A stretch of DNA of 64,000 bases from Actinomycetes bacterium (GTDB lineage: Bacteria > Actinomycetota > Acidimicrobiia > Acidimicrobiales > Palsa-688): positions 25,018 to 89,017 of the forward strand of contig JAJZMF010000008.1 in assembly GCA_021850325.1 (NCBI GenBank), written 5' to 3'. Below are positions 54,172-63,671 of this stretch, piece by piece. Position 1 is the stretch's first letter; the number at the start of each line of letters is the position of its first letter. The translations under genes and the position numbers were made by a program. The notes under the pieces are model-generated. The model was given only the letters and a program-made list of their open reading frames with translations. It was not told the origin of the DNA and made no database searches.

Positions 54172-56754
54172 CTAGCCGCCGGATGACGACGACGAGCCGA
54201 CGGAGGACGTGTTGAAGTAGGAACCGAGCTGGGACTGGGTGGCCTTGAGGGTGGCCAGGGAGGTCTCCATGGCCGTGTACTCGGCCTGCAACTGTTGCTG
54301 CTGCTCCTGGAGGACAGGGTTCCAGTTGGAGATCTGCGTGTTGAGCGAGCTGATCTGTGCCTTTTCGCCGCTCACCGCGTTCACGAGGGCCCCACTGGCC
54401 GGGTTGGCGGCGGCAAAGGCGGCGTTGGCCAGGGCCTGGGCGATGCCCGGCTGGTAGTCGACGGTGCTGGTGACGCTGCCACCCGCGGCAGCCAGCTGGG
54501 CGGTGCTCGTGCTGGCCAGCACGAGCAAGCCGGCCTCACCCGTCCCGGGTGCTCCCTGGAGCAGCTGACCGATGCCCTTGGCCGGCTGACCGTTGATGGT
54601 GCCCTGGGCGTCGGTCCCGGTGAAGCTCAGGGGCGCCCCGGCTGTCGTCGCCAGACCTGTGGTGCCGGAGCCCGCGGCCGTGGAGCTGACCGAGAAGCTG
54701 GCGTTCGAACCATAGGCCATGCTGTTGAGCACCAGGGCGCCGTTGACCACCGAGGCGTTGACCCCGACATTGCCGGTTGCCAGGGCGTGGTTGAGCCCAG
54801 CTGCCACAGAGCTGAGGGTTTCGCCAGCCGTGGTGGTGTACTGGGCGCTCCCCCCGGCGGCGCTGATGGTGAGGGTCTCGGGCGTGCTCACTACGCCGCC
54901 GCTCGAGGTGGTCCCCGTGTCGGTGGCCTGGGTGGCGGCTGCAGTTTGCACCACCTGGTACTGACCGGGAGCAGTGGCGTCGGTGGACTCGTAGAAAGAC
55001 ATCAGGGGGTTGGAGCTGTTGCCCCCGGAGGTGAACGTGTTCGCCACCTGGGTGGGGTTGGCGTCGTAGGCGGCGGTGAAGGCTGCCGAGTTGAAGCTGA
55101 GGGTGCCGTCCTGGTTCATGGTGATCCCCACCAGACCGGCCGAGCCCGTGGACTGGACGCCTGCCTGGCTGCTCACTGCCGAGAGGACCGAGTTGAGAAT
55201 GTTCTCGGCGATGGGGTCCCCGAGCAGGGGACCTGCGTTGCCGGCGCCCCCACCGGTGCCAGGGGTGTAGGCCATGGAGGCGTTGAGGTCGGTGATCAGC
55301 TGGTTGGCGGCTGTCACCAGGCTCTGAACGGTTGAGGCCATGGTCTGGCCGTCGGGTTGGAGCGTGACCGTGGTCGGCTGGCCCGATGCCTGCAGCAGGT
55401 TTATGGTCACGCCGGGCATGAGCCCGGTGACCGTATTGGAGTTGTTGGTCACGGTGAAGGCACCGGGCCCGTTGCCCACCGTGATCTGCGCGTCCTGGGC
55501 CTGGGTCACCGTGGTCAGGGCCCCCAGGCCCGAGAAGGCATTGGTGGCGACGTTGACCGTGTTGGAGGCGCCGGTGGTCGTGGACTGGAGCGACAGGCGG
55601 TACTGGTTGGCGCCTGTGCTCACTGCAGCGGCTGAGATGCCTATCCCGGAGGAGTTGATGGCCTGGACCACGGACTGCAGGCTGCCGTTACCGGTGTTGA
55701 CCTCGGCTGCGGTCATGGTCCCCGCGGAGAGCGGGCCGGTGAAGGTGGCGCTGACCGACGAACCGCTGGGCCCGTTGAGGGCCACGGCGGTGCCCGGCGA
55801 GAACTGGTCCAGCGTGTTGCTGACACCGTCCACGGTGACCACGCCGTCCGTGCCGGTGGCGGTGGCGCTCGGGACTGTGCCGAAGCCGAGAGCCGACGCC
55901 GCGGTCCCACCTGTCACCTGGAGGGTGTTGGCGCTGCCCTGCGCCGTGGTGGCAAGAGCCAGGTCCCCGTTCGTACCCACCGTTGCGGTCAATTGGCCAC
56001 CGGACGCAGCCTGGACGGCTGATGCCAGTTGGCCGGCGCTGTAGGTGCCGGCGGCGATGGTGAGGCTCTGAGCCGTCCCGTTGAGGTTGTAGGTGAGGGT
56101 GTCGTTGGACCCGGCCGTGATGGTGGTCGACGAGGCGGGCGCCGAGCCGGCCGTGACGGTGGCCCCGGCCGAGGCCTGTGTCACCGCGATGGTGTGGTTG
56201 CCCACGGCCAGGTTCGAGGAGGCCAATGTGCCGACGCCGATAGCGCCACCGCCCACCGCTACGAGCAGGGGACCGCTGGTGACCTGGGAGGACTGGGAGC
56301 TGACGCTACCGGCCGAGATGAGCGAGTTGGCCTGGGCCAGAGCGTCCACGCTGAAGGTGAGCGACCCTCCGATCGCTCCGGCGCCTACGCTCGCACTGGC
56401 ATCGGCGCTGGAGGAGTTGGCGAACCAGGCCTGCCAGCCCTGGGTGCTGGAGAGGGTGTCGGAGACCGACTGGAGCGTGGCGGTGTCGGTGGTCAGGACG
56501 TTGTAGCTGCCCAGCATCAATGAGGCTTGGTTGAGCTGGGTCTGGAGCTGCTGCTGGGGCTGGGCGGCCAGGGCCATGAGCTCAGCCACGATCTGGGAGG
56601 TGTTGATGCCGGAAGTGAGACCGGAGATGGTGACCGGGGGCGCGGTCGCGCTACCCGTGTAGCTGGAGCCCGTCCCCATGAGGGCCGAGAGCGTCTGTGC
56701 TGTGTTGAGGTAGCCGAACTGCTGGAGAGTGCTGTTGGCGTTGTTGACCGACAC
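54172..56754 (-). CDS. fliD: Filament cap protein FliD, oversized
   Basis: An 860-residue filament cap, about twice the common length. The FliD_N domain is VTISGLTSGINTSQIVAELMALAAQPQQQLQTQLNQ to SLTFSVDALAQANS. Several Ala/Thr/Ser-rich beta repeats follow (ITAGSNDTLTYNLNGTAQSLTIAAGTYSAGQLASAVQAA; another ends GALTTVTQAQDAQITVGNGP). The FliD_C region has LVTAANQLITDLNASMAYTP, GLVGITMNQDGTLSFNSAAF, and the terminal coiled coil EKAQISSLNTQISNWNPVLQEQQQQLQAEYTAMETSLA. The start is GTG at 56754 with AAAGGAGGT 8 nt upstream. No matching flagellar promoter was found; it may be read from fliC or a weaker promoter. Confidence 0.94.
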   Translation of the reverse strand: MSVNNANSTLQQFGYLNTAQTLSALMGTGSSYTGSATAPPVTISGLTSGINTSQIVAELMALAAQPQQQLQTQLNQASLMLGSYNVLTTDTATLQSVSDTLSSTQGWQAWFANSSSADASASVGAGAIGGSLTFSVDALAQANSLISAGSVSSQSSQVTSGPLLVAVGGGAIGVGTLASSNLAVGNHTIAVTQASAGATVTAGSAPASSTTITAGSNDTLTYNLNGTAQSLTIAAGTYSAGQLASAVQAASGGQLTATVGTNGDLALATTAQGSANTLQVTGGTAASALGFGTVPSATATGTDGVVTVDGVSNTLDQFSPGTAVALNGPSGSSVSATFTGPLSAGTMTAAEVNTGNGSLQSVVQAINSSGIGISAAAVSTGANQYRLSLQSTTTGASNTVNVATNAFSGLGALTTVTQAQDAQITVGNGPGAFTVTNNSNTVTGLMPGVTINLLQASGQPTTVTLQPDGQTMASTVQSLVTAANQLITDLNASMAYTPGTGGGAGNAGPLLGDPIAENILNSVLSAVSSQAGVQSTGSAGLVGITMNQDGTLSFNSAAFTAAYDANPTQVANTFTSGGNSSNPLMSFYESTDATAPGQYQVVQTAAATQATDTGTTSSGGVVSTPETLTISAAGGSAQYTTTAGETLSSVAAGLNHALATGNVGVNASVVNGALVLNSMAYGSNASFSVSSTAAGSGTTGLATTAGAPLSFTGTDAQGTINGQPAKGIGQLLQGAPGTGEAGLLVLASTSTAQLAAAGGSVTSTVDYQPGIAQALANAAFAAANPASGALVNAVSGEKAQISSLNTQISNWNPVLQEQQQQLQAEYTAMETSLATLKATQSQLGSYFNTSSVGSSSSSGG

Positions 56755-56827
56755 TGGCTCTGACCTCCTTTGGTGCTCCTTGGCGCTGGTGGCCCTTCCC
56801 TGGCGGAGCGGCGCCGGGAGGCCAAGG

Positions 56828-56852
56828 ACGACCGGTCGGCAACCGACCGGTC
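56828..56852 (-). terminator. fliC: Strong hairpin between fliC and fliD
   Basis: CGACCGGTCGG-CAA-CCGACCGGTCG is a perfect 11-bp stem with a 3-nt loop, 42 bp past the fliC stop. It would end or attenuate the fliC transcript, and would protect its 3' end. Confidence 0.75.
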
Positions 56853-56894
56853 GCTACCCTGGCTTACCTGCTACCTGGCACCGGGGCGCTCAGG

Positions 56895-58313
56895 CTAGGG
56901 GAGGAGCTTCATCACCATCTGGGGTATCTGGTTGGCCTGGGCCAGCATCGAGACGCCGGCCTGCACCAGCACCTGGTCCTGGGTGAACTTGACCATCTGG
57001 GACGCCATGTTGGTGTCCTGGATGGCTGCGTTCGACGCAGTCAGGTTCTGGATCATCACGCTCTCGTTGTTGGTGATGTGCTGGAGCTCGTTCTGGTATG
57101 CGCCTAGCGTGCCCCGGATACCCGAGACGGTCGTGATGGCGCTGTTGATGCTCGTGATGGCATTGGAGGCCGTCACCGAGAAGTTGACCGTGTTGAGGCT
57201 GGCACCGTTGCCGTAGTCGGCGGTGGCGGTGAAGCTCGTTGCCGACAGTGGCCCGCTCAGGTTGACAGCGAACGTGGTGCCACCACTGCCGATGTTGAGA
57301 GTGCCGCCGGCGGTGTCCTGCGCAGAGGAGACGACGACCGACCCGGTGTAGGTCCCGTTCGCGATCGAGAAGCTGCTCGTGCCCCCGAACGTCCCAGCGG
57401 TGAGACCGAGGGACGCGAGGTTGGCCGCAGCCCCGGTGATGACGATGCTGCCGGCAGCGCCCCCGGTGGCGTCGGTTATCCCGAACGTCGTCGCCGAGCT
57501 GGCGAGGGTCACGGCCGTGCCGAGGGCTGTGCTCACAGCACCCGCGATGGTGGTGGCGTTGACGGCGCCGGCATTGATCGTGACCGTCACGGCAGTCCCG
57601 CCGTTCACGGCGACGTCGAACGTGAGCGAGCTTGCAGCCGTGAAGGAGTTCACCGTGCCCGATATCACGCCTGCCGTGGACAGGTTGCTCACCTGGACGC
57701 CATAGGTGCTGCCGACGGGCAGTCCGGCGGCCGTGATGCTGCCGATACCACTGCCACTGGCGCCGGCGAGCGACGTGTCGACCAGGCCCAGGTTGGCCAG
57801 GTTGATGGCCGTGACAGAGAAGGCTACCTGGCTGTAGCTGGTGTTGTCGGCCCCGACCTGGAAGGCGTAGCCGACCGTGGAGGCGGTACCGTTGACGAGA
57901 AGCTGGTTGTTGCCGTAGACGGTGGTCTGGGCAATGTTGACCAGCGACTGCAGTGACTGCGAGACCTCCGCTTGGGCTGCCTGCTGGGCGGTGGTGTCGG
58001 TGGCGCTGGTGTTGGCTGACTCGACCGCCAGGGTGTTGATGCGCTGCAGGATGGCACCGACCTCGTTCAGGGCGCCGTCAGCCGTCTGGACAACGTTGAT
58101 GGCGCTCTGGGTGTTGGCCTGAGCCTGCTGGAAACCGCCGATCTGGGCTTGGAGGTGCTGGCTGATCACCAAGCCGGACGCGTTGTCGGCCGCCTTGTTG
58201 ATCTGGTAGCCCGAGGACAGTTTCTGCAGGCTGCTCTGCATGTTCGCCTCGTTGATCGACAAGCTGTTCGAGGCGGTCTGTGCCATGACGTTGGATACGA
58301 TGTCGAGACCCAT
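56895..58313 (-). CDS. fliC: Flagellin
   Basis: A 472-residue filament subunit. The N-terminal D0/D1 region is conserved: SNSLSINEANMQSSLQKLSSGYQINKAADNASGLVISQHL and QTADGALNEVGAILQRINTLAVESANTS. The C-terminal D1/D0 is GTLGAYQNELQHITNNESVMIQNLTASNAAIQDTNMASQMVKFTQDQVLVQAGVSMLAQANQIPQMVMKLL. The middle (~165-385) is a Ser/Thr/Gly/Ala-rich variable region with many possible O-glycosylation residues. ATG 58313 has GGAGG 4 nt upstream. A flagellar-type promoter lies at 58391-58418, within the end of the glycosyltransferase gene upstream. Confidence 0.97.
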   Translation of the reverse strand: MGLDIVSNVMAQTASNSLSINEANMQSSLQKLSSGYQINKAADNASGLVISQHLQAQIGGFQQAQANTQSAINVVQTADGALNEVGAILQRINTLAVESANTSATDTTAQQAAQAEVSQSLQSLVNIAQTTVYGNNQLLVNGTASTVGYAFQVGADNTSYSQVAFSVTAINLANLGLVDTSLAGASGSGIGSITAAGLPVGSTYGVQVSNLSTAGVISGTVNSFTAASSLTFDVAVNGGTAVTVTINAGAVNATTIAGAVSTALGTAVTLASSATTFGITDATGGAAGSIVITGAAANLASLGLTAGTFGGTSSFSIANGTYTGSVVVSSAQDTAGGTLNIGSGGTTFAVNLSGPLSATSFTATADYGNGASLNTVNFSVTASNAITSINSAITTVSGIRGTLGAYQNELQHITNNESVMIQNLTASNAAIQDTNMASQMVKFTQDQVLVQAGVSMLAQANQIPQMVMKLLP

Positions 58314-58386
58314 TGTTCCTCCATGAGGTCAGAGAGCGCCCGTCCTTGGGTGCCCCATTGTCTGGGCCCGCAGTGCTGCGGACCTG

Positions 58387-60228
58387 CTACCGATCGGCTG
58401 GCCCCGCTACCATCTGAGGCATATGCGGGAACGGACCGGAGCTTGCGCGTTCTTCAGGGCTTCCTCGCGTCAGGTCGGGGACGCCCACGCTCAGCCGAGC
58501 GGCCGCAACGCAGGACACCCGCTGCTCGAGAGACCCGGTGGGACCTGCGCCCGGTGCACCCGCAGAACACAGCGCCGCCGCGAAGCGGTCGCACAGAGGT
58601 GGGTCCAGGAGGGCGATCTCCCGGAGGACCTCGGGGATCTGTGCCAGGTGCAGCCCGGGGGCGAGGGCCAGGGCGAGCACCTCTCCGCGTGAGTCGCCGA
58701 AGGCGGCGTGAGCGGTGACGGCGGCTCGGATGCGTGCGCTGACGTCAAGCACGTCGACGTTCGCCTGAGCCACCAGAGGGCATGGTTGGTCCATGCCGAT
58801 GGCGCGCAGGCGTGCCGACCATTCCAGGGCCCGGTCGGTGCGCGTGTAGGGGGCGAAGCGAATAGCGGCCGCCAGGATCTGGGGCCGGGGCCCGAAGCGA
58901 CGGAACAGCGCTTCGGCCATGGGCTCGGCTACTGCCGGTGGGACGAGGATCAGTGCCGCCGCGAGCCGTTCGAGGCGGCTCTCGGGCAGCACGGCCAAGA
59001 GGGACTCCGGGGAGCGGCCTGTTGCGGCCAGGACCTTGAGAGCGGCGCTGAGGTTGGGTACCTCGGGGGCGTCCTCGACCAGGCCGATCAGCTCGTCCGC
59101 AGCATCTGTCATCCGGCCGGCGTCGCAGAAGGTGCCGGCCCTTTCCGCCCTGAGCAGGGACCTCGGGAACGCGAAGCCGTCCTCGTTGGTCAGCTCGGCG
59201 ACCTGGTCGTACTTCTCGGCTGCCTCTTGGCTCCGGCCCAAGCGACGAAGCGCCATGCCCTGGAGGTAGCGAGCCAGGTCCTTGGTGGCCGACACCTGCT
59301 CCAGTCGTTGCGCCAACTCCAGCGCCTTGTCGAGCTCCCCGGTCTGGAGGGCGTTCTGAGAACCGAACATGAGCGCAGCGCGTAGGGTGACTCCCCCGGA
59401 CGCCGCCGCCACGCCTTCGTCGAGGTAGGCCTGCGCTTCGGTGAAACGGCCGAGAGCAGCCAGAGCCCGTCCCATGTTCAGCTCGGCGACGCCCTCTTGA
59501 CCTTTCATCCCTGTGTCACGCCCCAGCGCGGCCTCGGCCAAGCGCAAGTTGCGGACCAGCTTGTCGCGCCCCACCACGATGTCGTTGCGATAGCCGATGT
59601 GGTGGAGGCGTGCGCCCTTGAGCGGGGCGACCTGTACGGAGCCGTCGAGGCCGGGCCGCAGTTCCACCTGCTCATGGATGGAGCCGTACCAGCGGCACCG
59701 GCTCCTGCGGAAGATGCGGAGCGCCCGGTGGACGTTGATGTTGACGTCGTCTGGGTCGTCCCCCAGGTTGAATATCTCTACGGCCAGAGCGTCGGTCCCG
59801 GGGTGTGTGGCGAGCGCACCTCGTAGCTGGGGTATGTTCGGACAGACGAAGCGCTCGTCTGCGTCGATCCAAAGCACCCATTCGCCATGGCACTCTGCGA
59901 GGGCGGCGTTACGGGCCCTGGAGAAATCGTCATCCCAGTAGCCTTCGTAGACTTGCGCCCCGGCCCGCCTGCAGATATCGAGCGTGCCGTCGGTGGAACC
60001 GGTGTCATAGACAACCACCTCGTCGACCAGGCGGTGAAGCGACTCGAAGCACTCGGGGAGGACGCTCTCCTCGTCTTTGACGATGAGGCAGGCACTGAGG
60101 AGAGGGGCGCCACTGCCACCTTTGTCGGTGACATCTGTTCGGAAGAGGGTTGCGTTCCCCAGTAATTCCGAGCTGGCCGGCACCTTGGGCCGTGCCCCGG
60201 TGCGGGCACTGTTCACTTTGTTACTCAC
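58387..60228 (-). CDS. Family-2 glycosyltransferase with TPR-like repeats
   Basis: A 613-residue protein. The GT2 domain (about 42-230) begins LLSACLIVKDEESVLPECFESL and VVVYDTGSTDGTLDICRRAGAQ, with the metal-binding DxD in VLWIDADERF. It matches the SPBc2-type/TPR glycosyltransferases, with RALRIFRR and WYGSIHEQVEL segments. The rest is helical, with TPR-like repeats (GRALAALGRFTEAQAYLDEGVAAA; LQTGELDKALELAQRLEQVS; ALRRLGRSQEAAEKYDQVAEL). It has its own flagellar-type promoter and contains the fliC promoter in its 3' end, so flagellin glycosylation is the likely role (inference). The start is GTG. Confidence 0.85.
   Translation of the reverse strand: MSNKVNSARTGARPKVPASSELLGNATLFRTDVTDKGGSGAPLLSACLIVKDEESVLPECFESLHRLVDEVVVYDTGSTDGTLDICRRAGAQVYEGYWDDDFSRARNAALAECHGEWVLWIDADERFVCPNIPQLRGALATHPGTDALAVEIFNLGDDPDDVNINVHRALRIFRRSRCRWYGSIHEQVELRPGLDGSVQVAPLKGARLHHIGYRNDIVVGRDKLVRNLRLAEAALGRDTGMKGQEGVAELNMGRALAALGRFTEAQAYLDEGVAAASGGVTLRAALMFGSQNALQTGELDKALELAQRLEQVSATKDLARYLQGMALRRLGRSQEAAEKYDQVAELTNEDGFAFPRSLLRAERAGTFCDAGRMTDAADELIGLVEDAPEVPNLSAALKVLAATGRSPESLLAVLPESRLERLAAALILVPPAVAEPMAEALFRRFGPRPQILAAAIRFAPYTRTDRALEWSARLRAIGMDQPCPLVAQANVDVLDVSARIRAAVTAHAAFGDSRGEVLALALAPGLHLAQIPEVLREIALLDPPLCDRFAAALCSAGAPGAGPTGSLEQRVSCVAAARLSVGVPDLTRGSPEERASSGPFPHMPQMVAGPADR
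58391..58418 (-). promoter_or_regulatory. fliC: Flagellar sigma-28-type promoter for fliC
   Basis: Minus-strand CTCAGA (58413-58418), a 14-nt spacer, and GCCGATCG (58391-58398). The predicted start near 58383 gives a leader of about 70 nt. It lies within the last codons of the upstream glycosyltransferase gene. Confidence 0.7.
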
Positions 60229-60298
60229 GTTACCCCCGGTACGGAACGTCCTCGACAGGAGCTGAGGAGCGGAGCAAGGTAGGGCCCGTCAAGGAGAA

Positions 60299-60326
60299 CG
60301 ATCGTCCACAAGTGCAGCAACCTGAG
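60299..60326 (-). promoter_or_regulatory. Flagellar sigma-28-type promoter for the family-2 glycosyltransferase
   Basis: Minus-strand CTCAGG (60321-60326), a 14-nt spacer, and GACGATCG (60299-60306). The predicted start near 60291 leaves a leader of about 63 nt before the GTG at 60228. Confidence 0.65.
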
Positions 60327-60333
60327 CAAGGGC

Positions 60334-60348
60334 ACGGGCATTGCCCGT
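60334..60348. promoter_or_regulatory. Palindrome upstream of the glycosyltransferase promoter
   Basis: ACGGGCA-T-TGCCCGT is a perfect 15-bp palindrome, 7 bp upstream of the -35 box. It could bind a dimeric activator. The remaining 60229-60530 intergenic DNA shows nothing else recognisable. Confidence 0.4.
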
Positions 60349-60530
60349 CCGCCTTGTCAGTCTTGTGCCGGGTTCAACGCCCATCGTCTTCAGGTGTTGC
60401 TGACGGCAGCATTCACGCCCGCGCCGCAGCGAGCCCCTGCCTTCGGCTGTTGCCAGAGCCAGACCGCCGGCCTGATGGTGACCTATCGGCCTTGGCCCAA
60501 CGACAGCCAGTGGCCCCGCTCAGGATGGGC

Positions 60531-63500
60531 TCAGAGGAGCCTGAGAGCCAGTTCCGTTGGCGTGCCAGCGCCATTGGAGTCATGGAACCGGGCTGCGCGG
60601 AGCAGGGAGGCGTGGCCCTTCTCCGCTCGGAGCGCCTGGTCCGATGCAGCCAAGGTCATTGCCTGGACGAGGTCGTCGTGGTCCACCTCCTGCCAACGGC
60701 TCTCCCGGAAGAGGGGAACGTCCCAAGAAGCCAAGCACGGCACGCTACTGCTCCTGACGAGGTATGCGTTGTCCTCGGCGCAGAAGTCCATGTGACCGCC
60801 AGCGCCGGTACATATGGGTGGCACTCCGAGTGCCATTGCGCCCAGGAACGTCAGGCCGAAGCCTTCCCCTCGAGTGGGCAGGACGAAAGCGTCGGACGAC
60901 GCCACGAGCGTGCGCAGTTCGTCACCCGCGAGTGGTCGAGCCACTAGCTCGGTCGTCGACTGGACCGCTCGGGCGCCGTTGCTGCCGAGGAGCGCATCTG
61001 CCCATGACCAGAAGTCGCCTTCTGCAATGCCGGAGGCGTTCAACCGAAAGTGAGCGTCTATCCCGTCGGCTGCCAGTGATGCCATAGCCCGGAGGAGAGC
61101 TTCTGGGTTCTTACGTGGTTCGAACTTGAAGACGGAGCTGAAGACCATGTGCGACCCGCGATCGGCGAGCGGTAGGGTGCGGGAGTGAGGCCACCACTCC
61201 TGTGGCAAGGTCAGCGGGACCACCCGCAGCTTCTCTCCCGGTACTCCGCCCGCACTAGCGGCCTCGGCTGTGTAACGGGACACAGCCCAGACCTCGTCGG
61301 CGGTGGACAGTGCAGAGACCAGGTAGGCGGGTAGGGGAAAGGCCTCGAAAGCCAGACGCACGACCCGCTTGGAGCCGTTGACGCGCGGGAGGACATCGGG
61401 GAGCCACGATATCGGGACATCGACGATCACCAGGTCACCGCTGACGTTCTGCGCCTGGTTGAAGGCAATGACACCCGTGGTAGGGTGTGGTGCTGTCGCT
61501 GTGACATCCAGGCGCACCAGGTCGACGTTGTGCGCTGCCATGAGGTGCTCGTTGAGCAATCGGTGGCTGCAGCTCCCTATGACGTTGTCGTTACTGAAAG
61601 AACCTATATGGACGACCGTGGCCTTCGTGGTGGCGGACCGCACCGCTGCAGGCGACTTCTGCGGTGCGGACCGGAGGCGGCCAACGGCCAAGACGTCCAA
61701 GGGGGCTACCGGAGAAAGGCTGCGGCAGCCGCCGTTCAAAGGTGTGAAGCCGGCGCTCTCGAGCATGCCCTTCAAGAGGGGGAGGGGATAGGGGCGAACA
61801 TGTGTGGGGTCAAGCCAGAAGTCGCCCTTGGCGACGACGTCAAGAGAGAAGTCAGGCGTCTGCACGACAATGACGCCTTTGTCGTTGAGGTGCGAGGAGC
61901 ACCAACGAAGAAGCTCCAGCGCCCGTTCGGGCGGCATGTGCTCGATGATGTGACCGAGGAAGATCCCGTCGGACTGTGGCAAGTCAAGACCGTACAGGCC
62001 CTCCGGCAGCCAGGCTTGGAGGGCCGGCAACCCTGCCTCACGGAGCTTCTTCACGCGCTCCGGGTCAGCTTCTACCCCTAGGACTGCCTTACCCTGCGCA
62101 TGGAGGACCCGCATCATGGAGCCCAAGCCGCAACCCAGGTCGAGGACGCTATTGCAGGTAGTGAAGTACGGGGCGATCGCCCCGGCGATGCGTAGGTTGG
62201 TGTCGTCGTCGCCCTCGTGGCCGTGGATGGCAGCCAGGCTTGTGCCCATCTGCCCTGAAGCAGCTGCGATATCCATGCGCCAGATTGCTCCCGACCACAG
62301 ATCGGGCGTCTGAGGGCGGGTCAGGATCTCCAGCGCTACAGTCAGTTGGTTGGTGTTGCCGAGGTGAGCCCCGCTCGCTGCGACGAGGCGGGCCGCGCTG
62401 GCGTGGTCCCCGAGGTCCCGGAGGGCCGAGGCGGCCTCAAGGGCAGCACTGGGATCAGACGTGCTCAAGACTCGCGCGATGTCGTCCGTGAGCTGGCTGA
62501 AGCGGTCCCGCACGCGATGTCCCTTTATGAGGGCCTCTACGGCGTCAAGTGCGCTTGATGCGACGCGCGCCCAGGTGAACTGCTTGGAGCGTTCCCACGC
62601 AGCGTGACGGGTTGCGTGGATATCGCTCGTCCCTGCTGCGAAGCCGCTCAAGATGTTGGCCAGGTCTTGGGCTCTCGGCACCCGTACGTAGGGGTAGTCG
62701 ACCGTCATCAGGTCCCCTACGAAGGGGGAGTCGCCCACCGCAACATCGGACGGGATGTGGAACGCCTCCCCGGGGCCGCAGAAGTCGGCAGTGGCGCCGC
62801 CCTCGGTCAGGACCACCGGCGTTCCGAGGGCCATCGCCTCGAGGACGGGTAGGCCGAAGCCTTCGCTGCGGTACGGGTGAACGAGTACGTCGGCCTGCCG
62901 TACCAGGTCCGCCAGTGCAGCACGCGGCATGTGGTCGCGACGGACAGTGGTCACGGCGGCGACCCGGGGAGCCTTTGAGAGGGACATGTCGACCAGTGAC
63001 TGATTGCGGTAGTAGGAGCCGAAGCCGGTCTCTTTGATCGTGAGGCGCGTGCGCTCCAGGAGGCTCGTTGGGAGGGTGCCCAATGCGTCCACCAGGATGT
63101 CCACGCCCTTGCGGTAGATGCCCCCTCCCAGGAATAGGATGGACAAGGGGTCATCGCGGGTTCGTCGGACGGGGGCGAGCTCAGGGTCGCAGAGGTCATT
63201 GCCCGCGGGTACCACCCAGACTTTGTCAGGGTCTACGCCGCTCTGGATGTAGCCAGCCTTGACGTAGGAGGAGTACGCCCAGATCGCGTCGACGGCCTCG
63301 ATGCCCGGCAACCAGGAAAGCGGGATACTGCCGAACTCCCATGGCTGGATGACGACGAGGCGTGCGCCGTCGGCTGGACGAGACCAGATGGGCGGCCATA
63401 TTTGGCGGATTCGCACATCGGCGTGGGCCCCGCCGTCCGTGATGGGTGGGCGATCGGTCCCAAAGGCGGCCTCAACTTGGTGCCTGCAGTCTTGGATGGA

Positions 63501-63620
63501 CTGGTCCCAGGGGGCGATCGACACGTTCACGCCCAAGCGGTGCATTGCCACCGCCAGGTTGATGTTGACGATCCCGTAGCTGCCGTCGAGCTTGGTGGCC
63601 CCCTCGATCGTGATGTGCAA
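60531..63620 (-). CDS. Glycosyltransferase-methyltransferase-glycosyltransferase fusion
   Basis: A 1029-residue protein with three domains. Residues ~1-370 are a GT4-type glycosyltransferase: GSYGIVNINLAVAMHRLG, VVIQPWEFGSIP, LFLGGGIYRKGVDILVDAL, RSEGFGLPVLEAMALGTPVV (EX7E). Residues ~440-660 are a SAM methyltransferase: SVLDLGCGLGSMMRVLHAQG with acidic VLGVEADPERV, and DGIFLGHIIEHMPPERALEL. Residues ~690-1029 are a second GT-B domain: KFEPRKNPEALLRAMASL, and RGEGFGLTFLGAMALGVPP, in which the first Glu of EX7E is kept but the second is less clear. It starts at TTG 63620 with AGGAGG 7 nt upstream. It lies behind a flagellar-type promoter, so flagellin glycan synthesis with O- or N-methylation is likely (inference). 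Confidence 0.87.
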   Translation of the reverse strand: MHITIEGATKLDGSYGIVNINLAVAMHRLGVNVSIAPWDQSIQDCRHQVEAAFGTDRPPITDGGAHADVRIRQIWPPIWSRPADGARLVVIQPWEFGSIPLSWLPGIEAVDAIWAYSSYVKAGYIQSGVDPDKVWVVPAGNDLCDPELAPVRRTRDDPLSILFLGGGIYRKGVDILVDALGTLPTSLLERTRLTIKETGFGSYYRNQSLVDMSLSKAPRVAAVTTVRRDHMPRAALADLVRQADVLVHPYRSEGFGLPVLEAMALGTPVVLTEGGATADFCGPGEAFHIPSDVAVGDSPFVGDLMTVDYPYVRVPRAQDLANILSGFAAGTSDIHATRHAAWERSKQFTWARVASSALDAVEALIKGHRVRDRFSQLTDDIARVLSTSDPSAALEAASALRDLGDHASAARLVAASGAHLGNTNQLTVALEILTRPQTPDLWSGAIWRMDIAAASGQMGTSLAAIHGHEGDDDTNLRIAGAIAPYFTTCNSVLDLGCGLGSMMRVLHAQGKAVLGVEADPERVKKLREAGLPALQAWLPEGLYGLDLPQSDGIFLGHIIEHMPPERALELLRWCSSHLNDKGVIVVQTPDFSLDVVAKGDFWLDPTHVRPYPLPLLKGMLESAGFTPLNGGCRSLSPVAPLDVLAVGRLRSAPQKSPAAVRSATTKATVVHIGSFSNDNVIGSCSHRLLNEHLMAAHNVDLVRLDVTATAPHPTTGVIAFNQAQNVSGDLVIVDVPISWLPDVLPRVNGSKRVVRLAFEAFPLPAYLVSALSTADEVWAVSRYTAEAASAGGVPGEKLRVVPLTLPQEWWPHSRTLPLADRGSHMVFSSVFKFEPRKNPEALLRAMASLAADGIDAHFRLNASGIAEGDFWSWADALLGSNGARAVQSTTELVARPLAGDELRTLVASSDAFVLPTRGEGFGLTFLGAMALGVPPICTGAGGHMDFCAEDNAYLVRSSSVPCLASWDVPLFRESRWQEVDHDDLVQAMTLAASDQALRAEKGHASLLRAARFHDSNGAGTPTELALRLL

Positions 63621-63671
63621 TGCCGTTCCTCCTGTGGTCGGGCAATGGTGGCGGGAGGCGTGTTGGGGACT

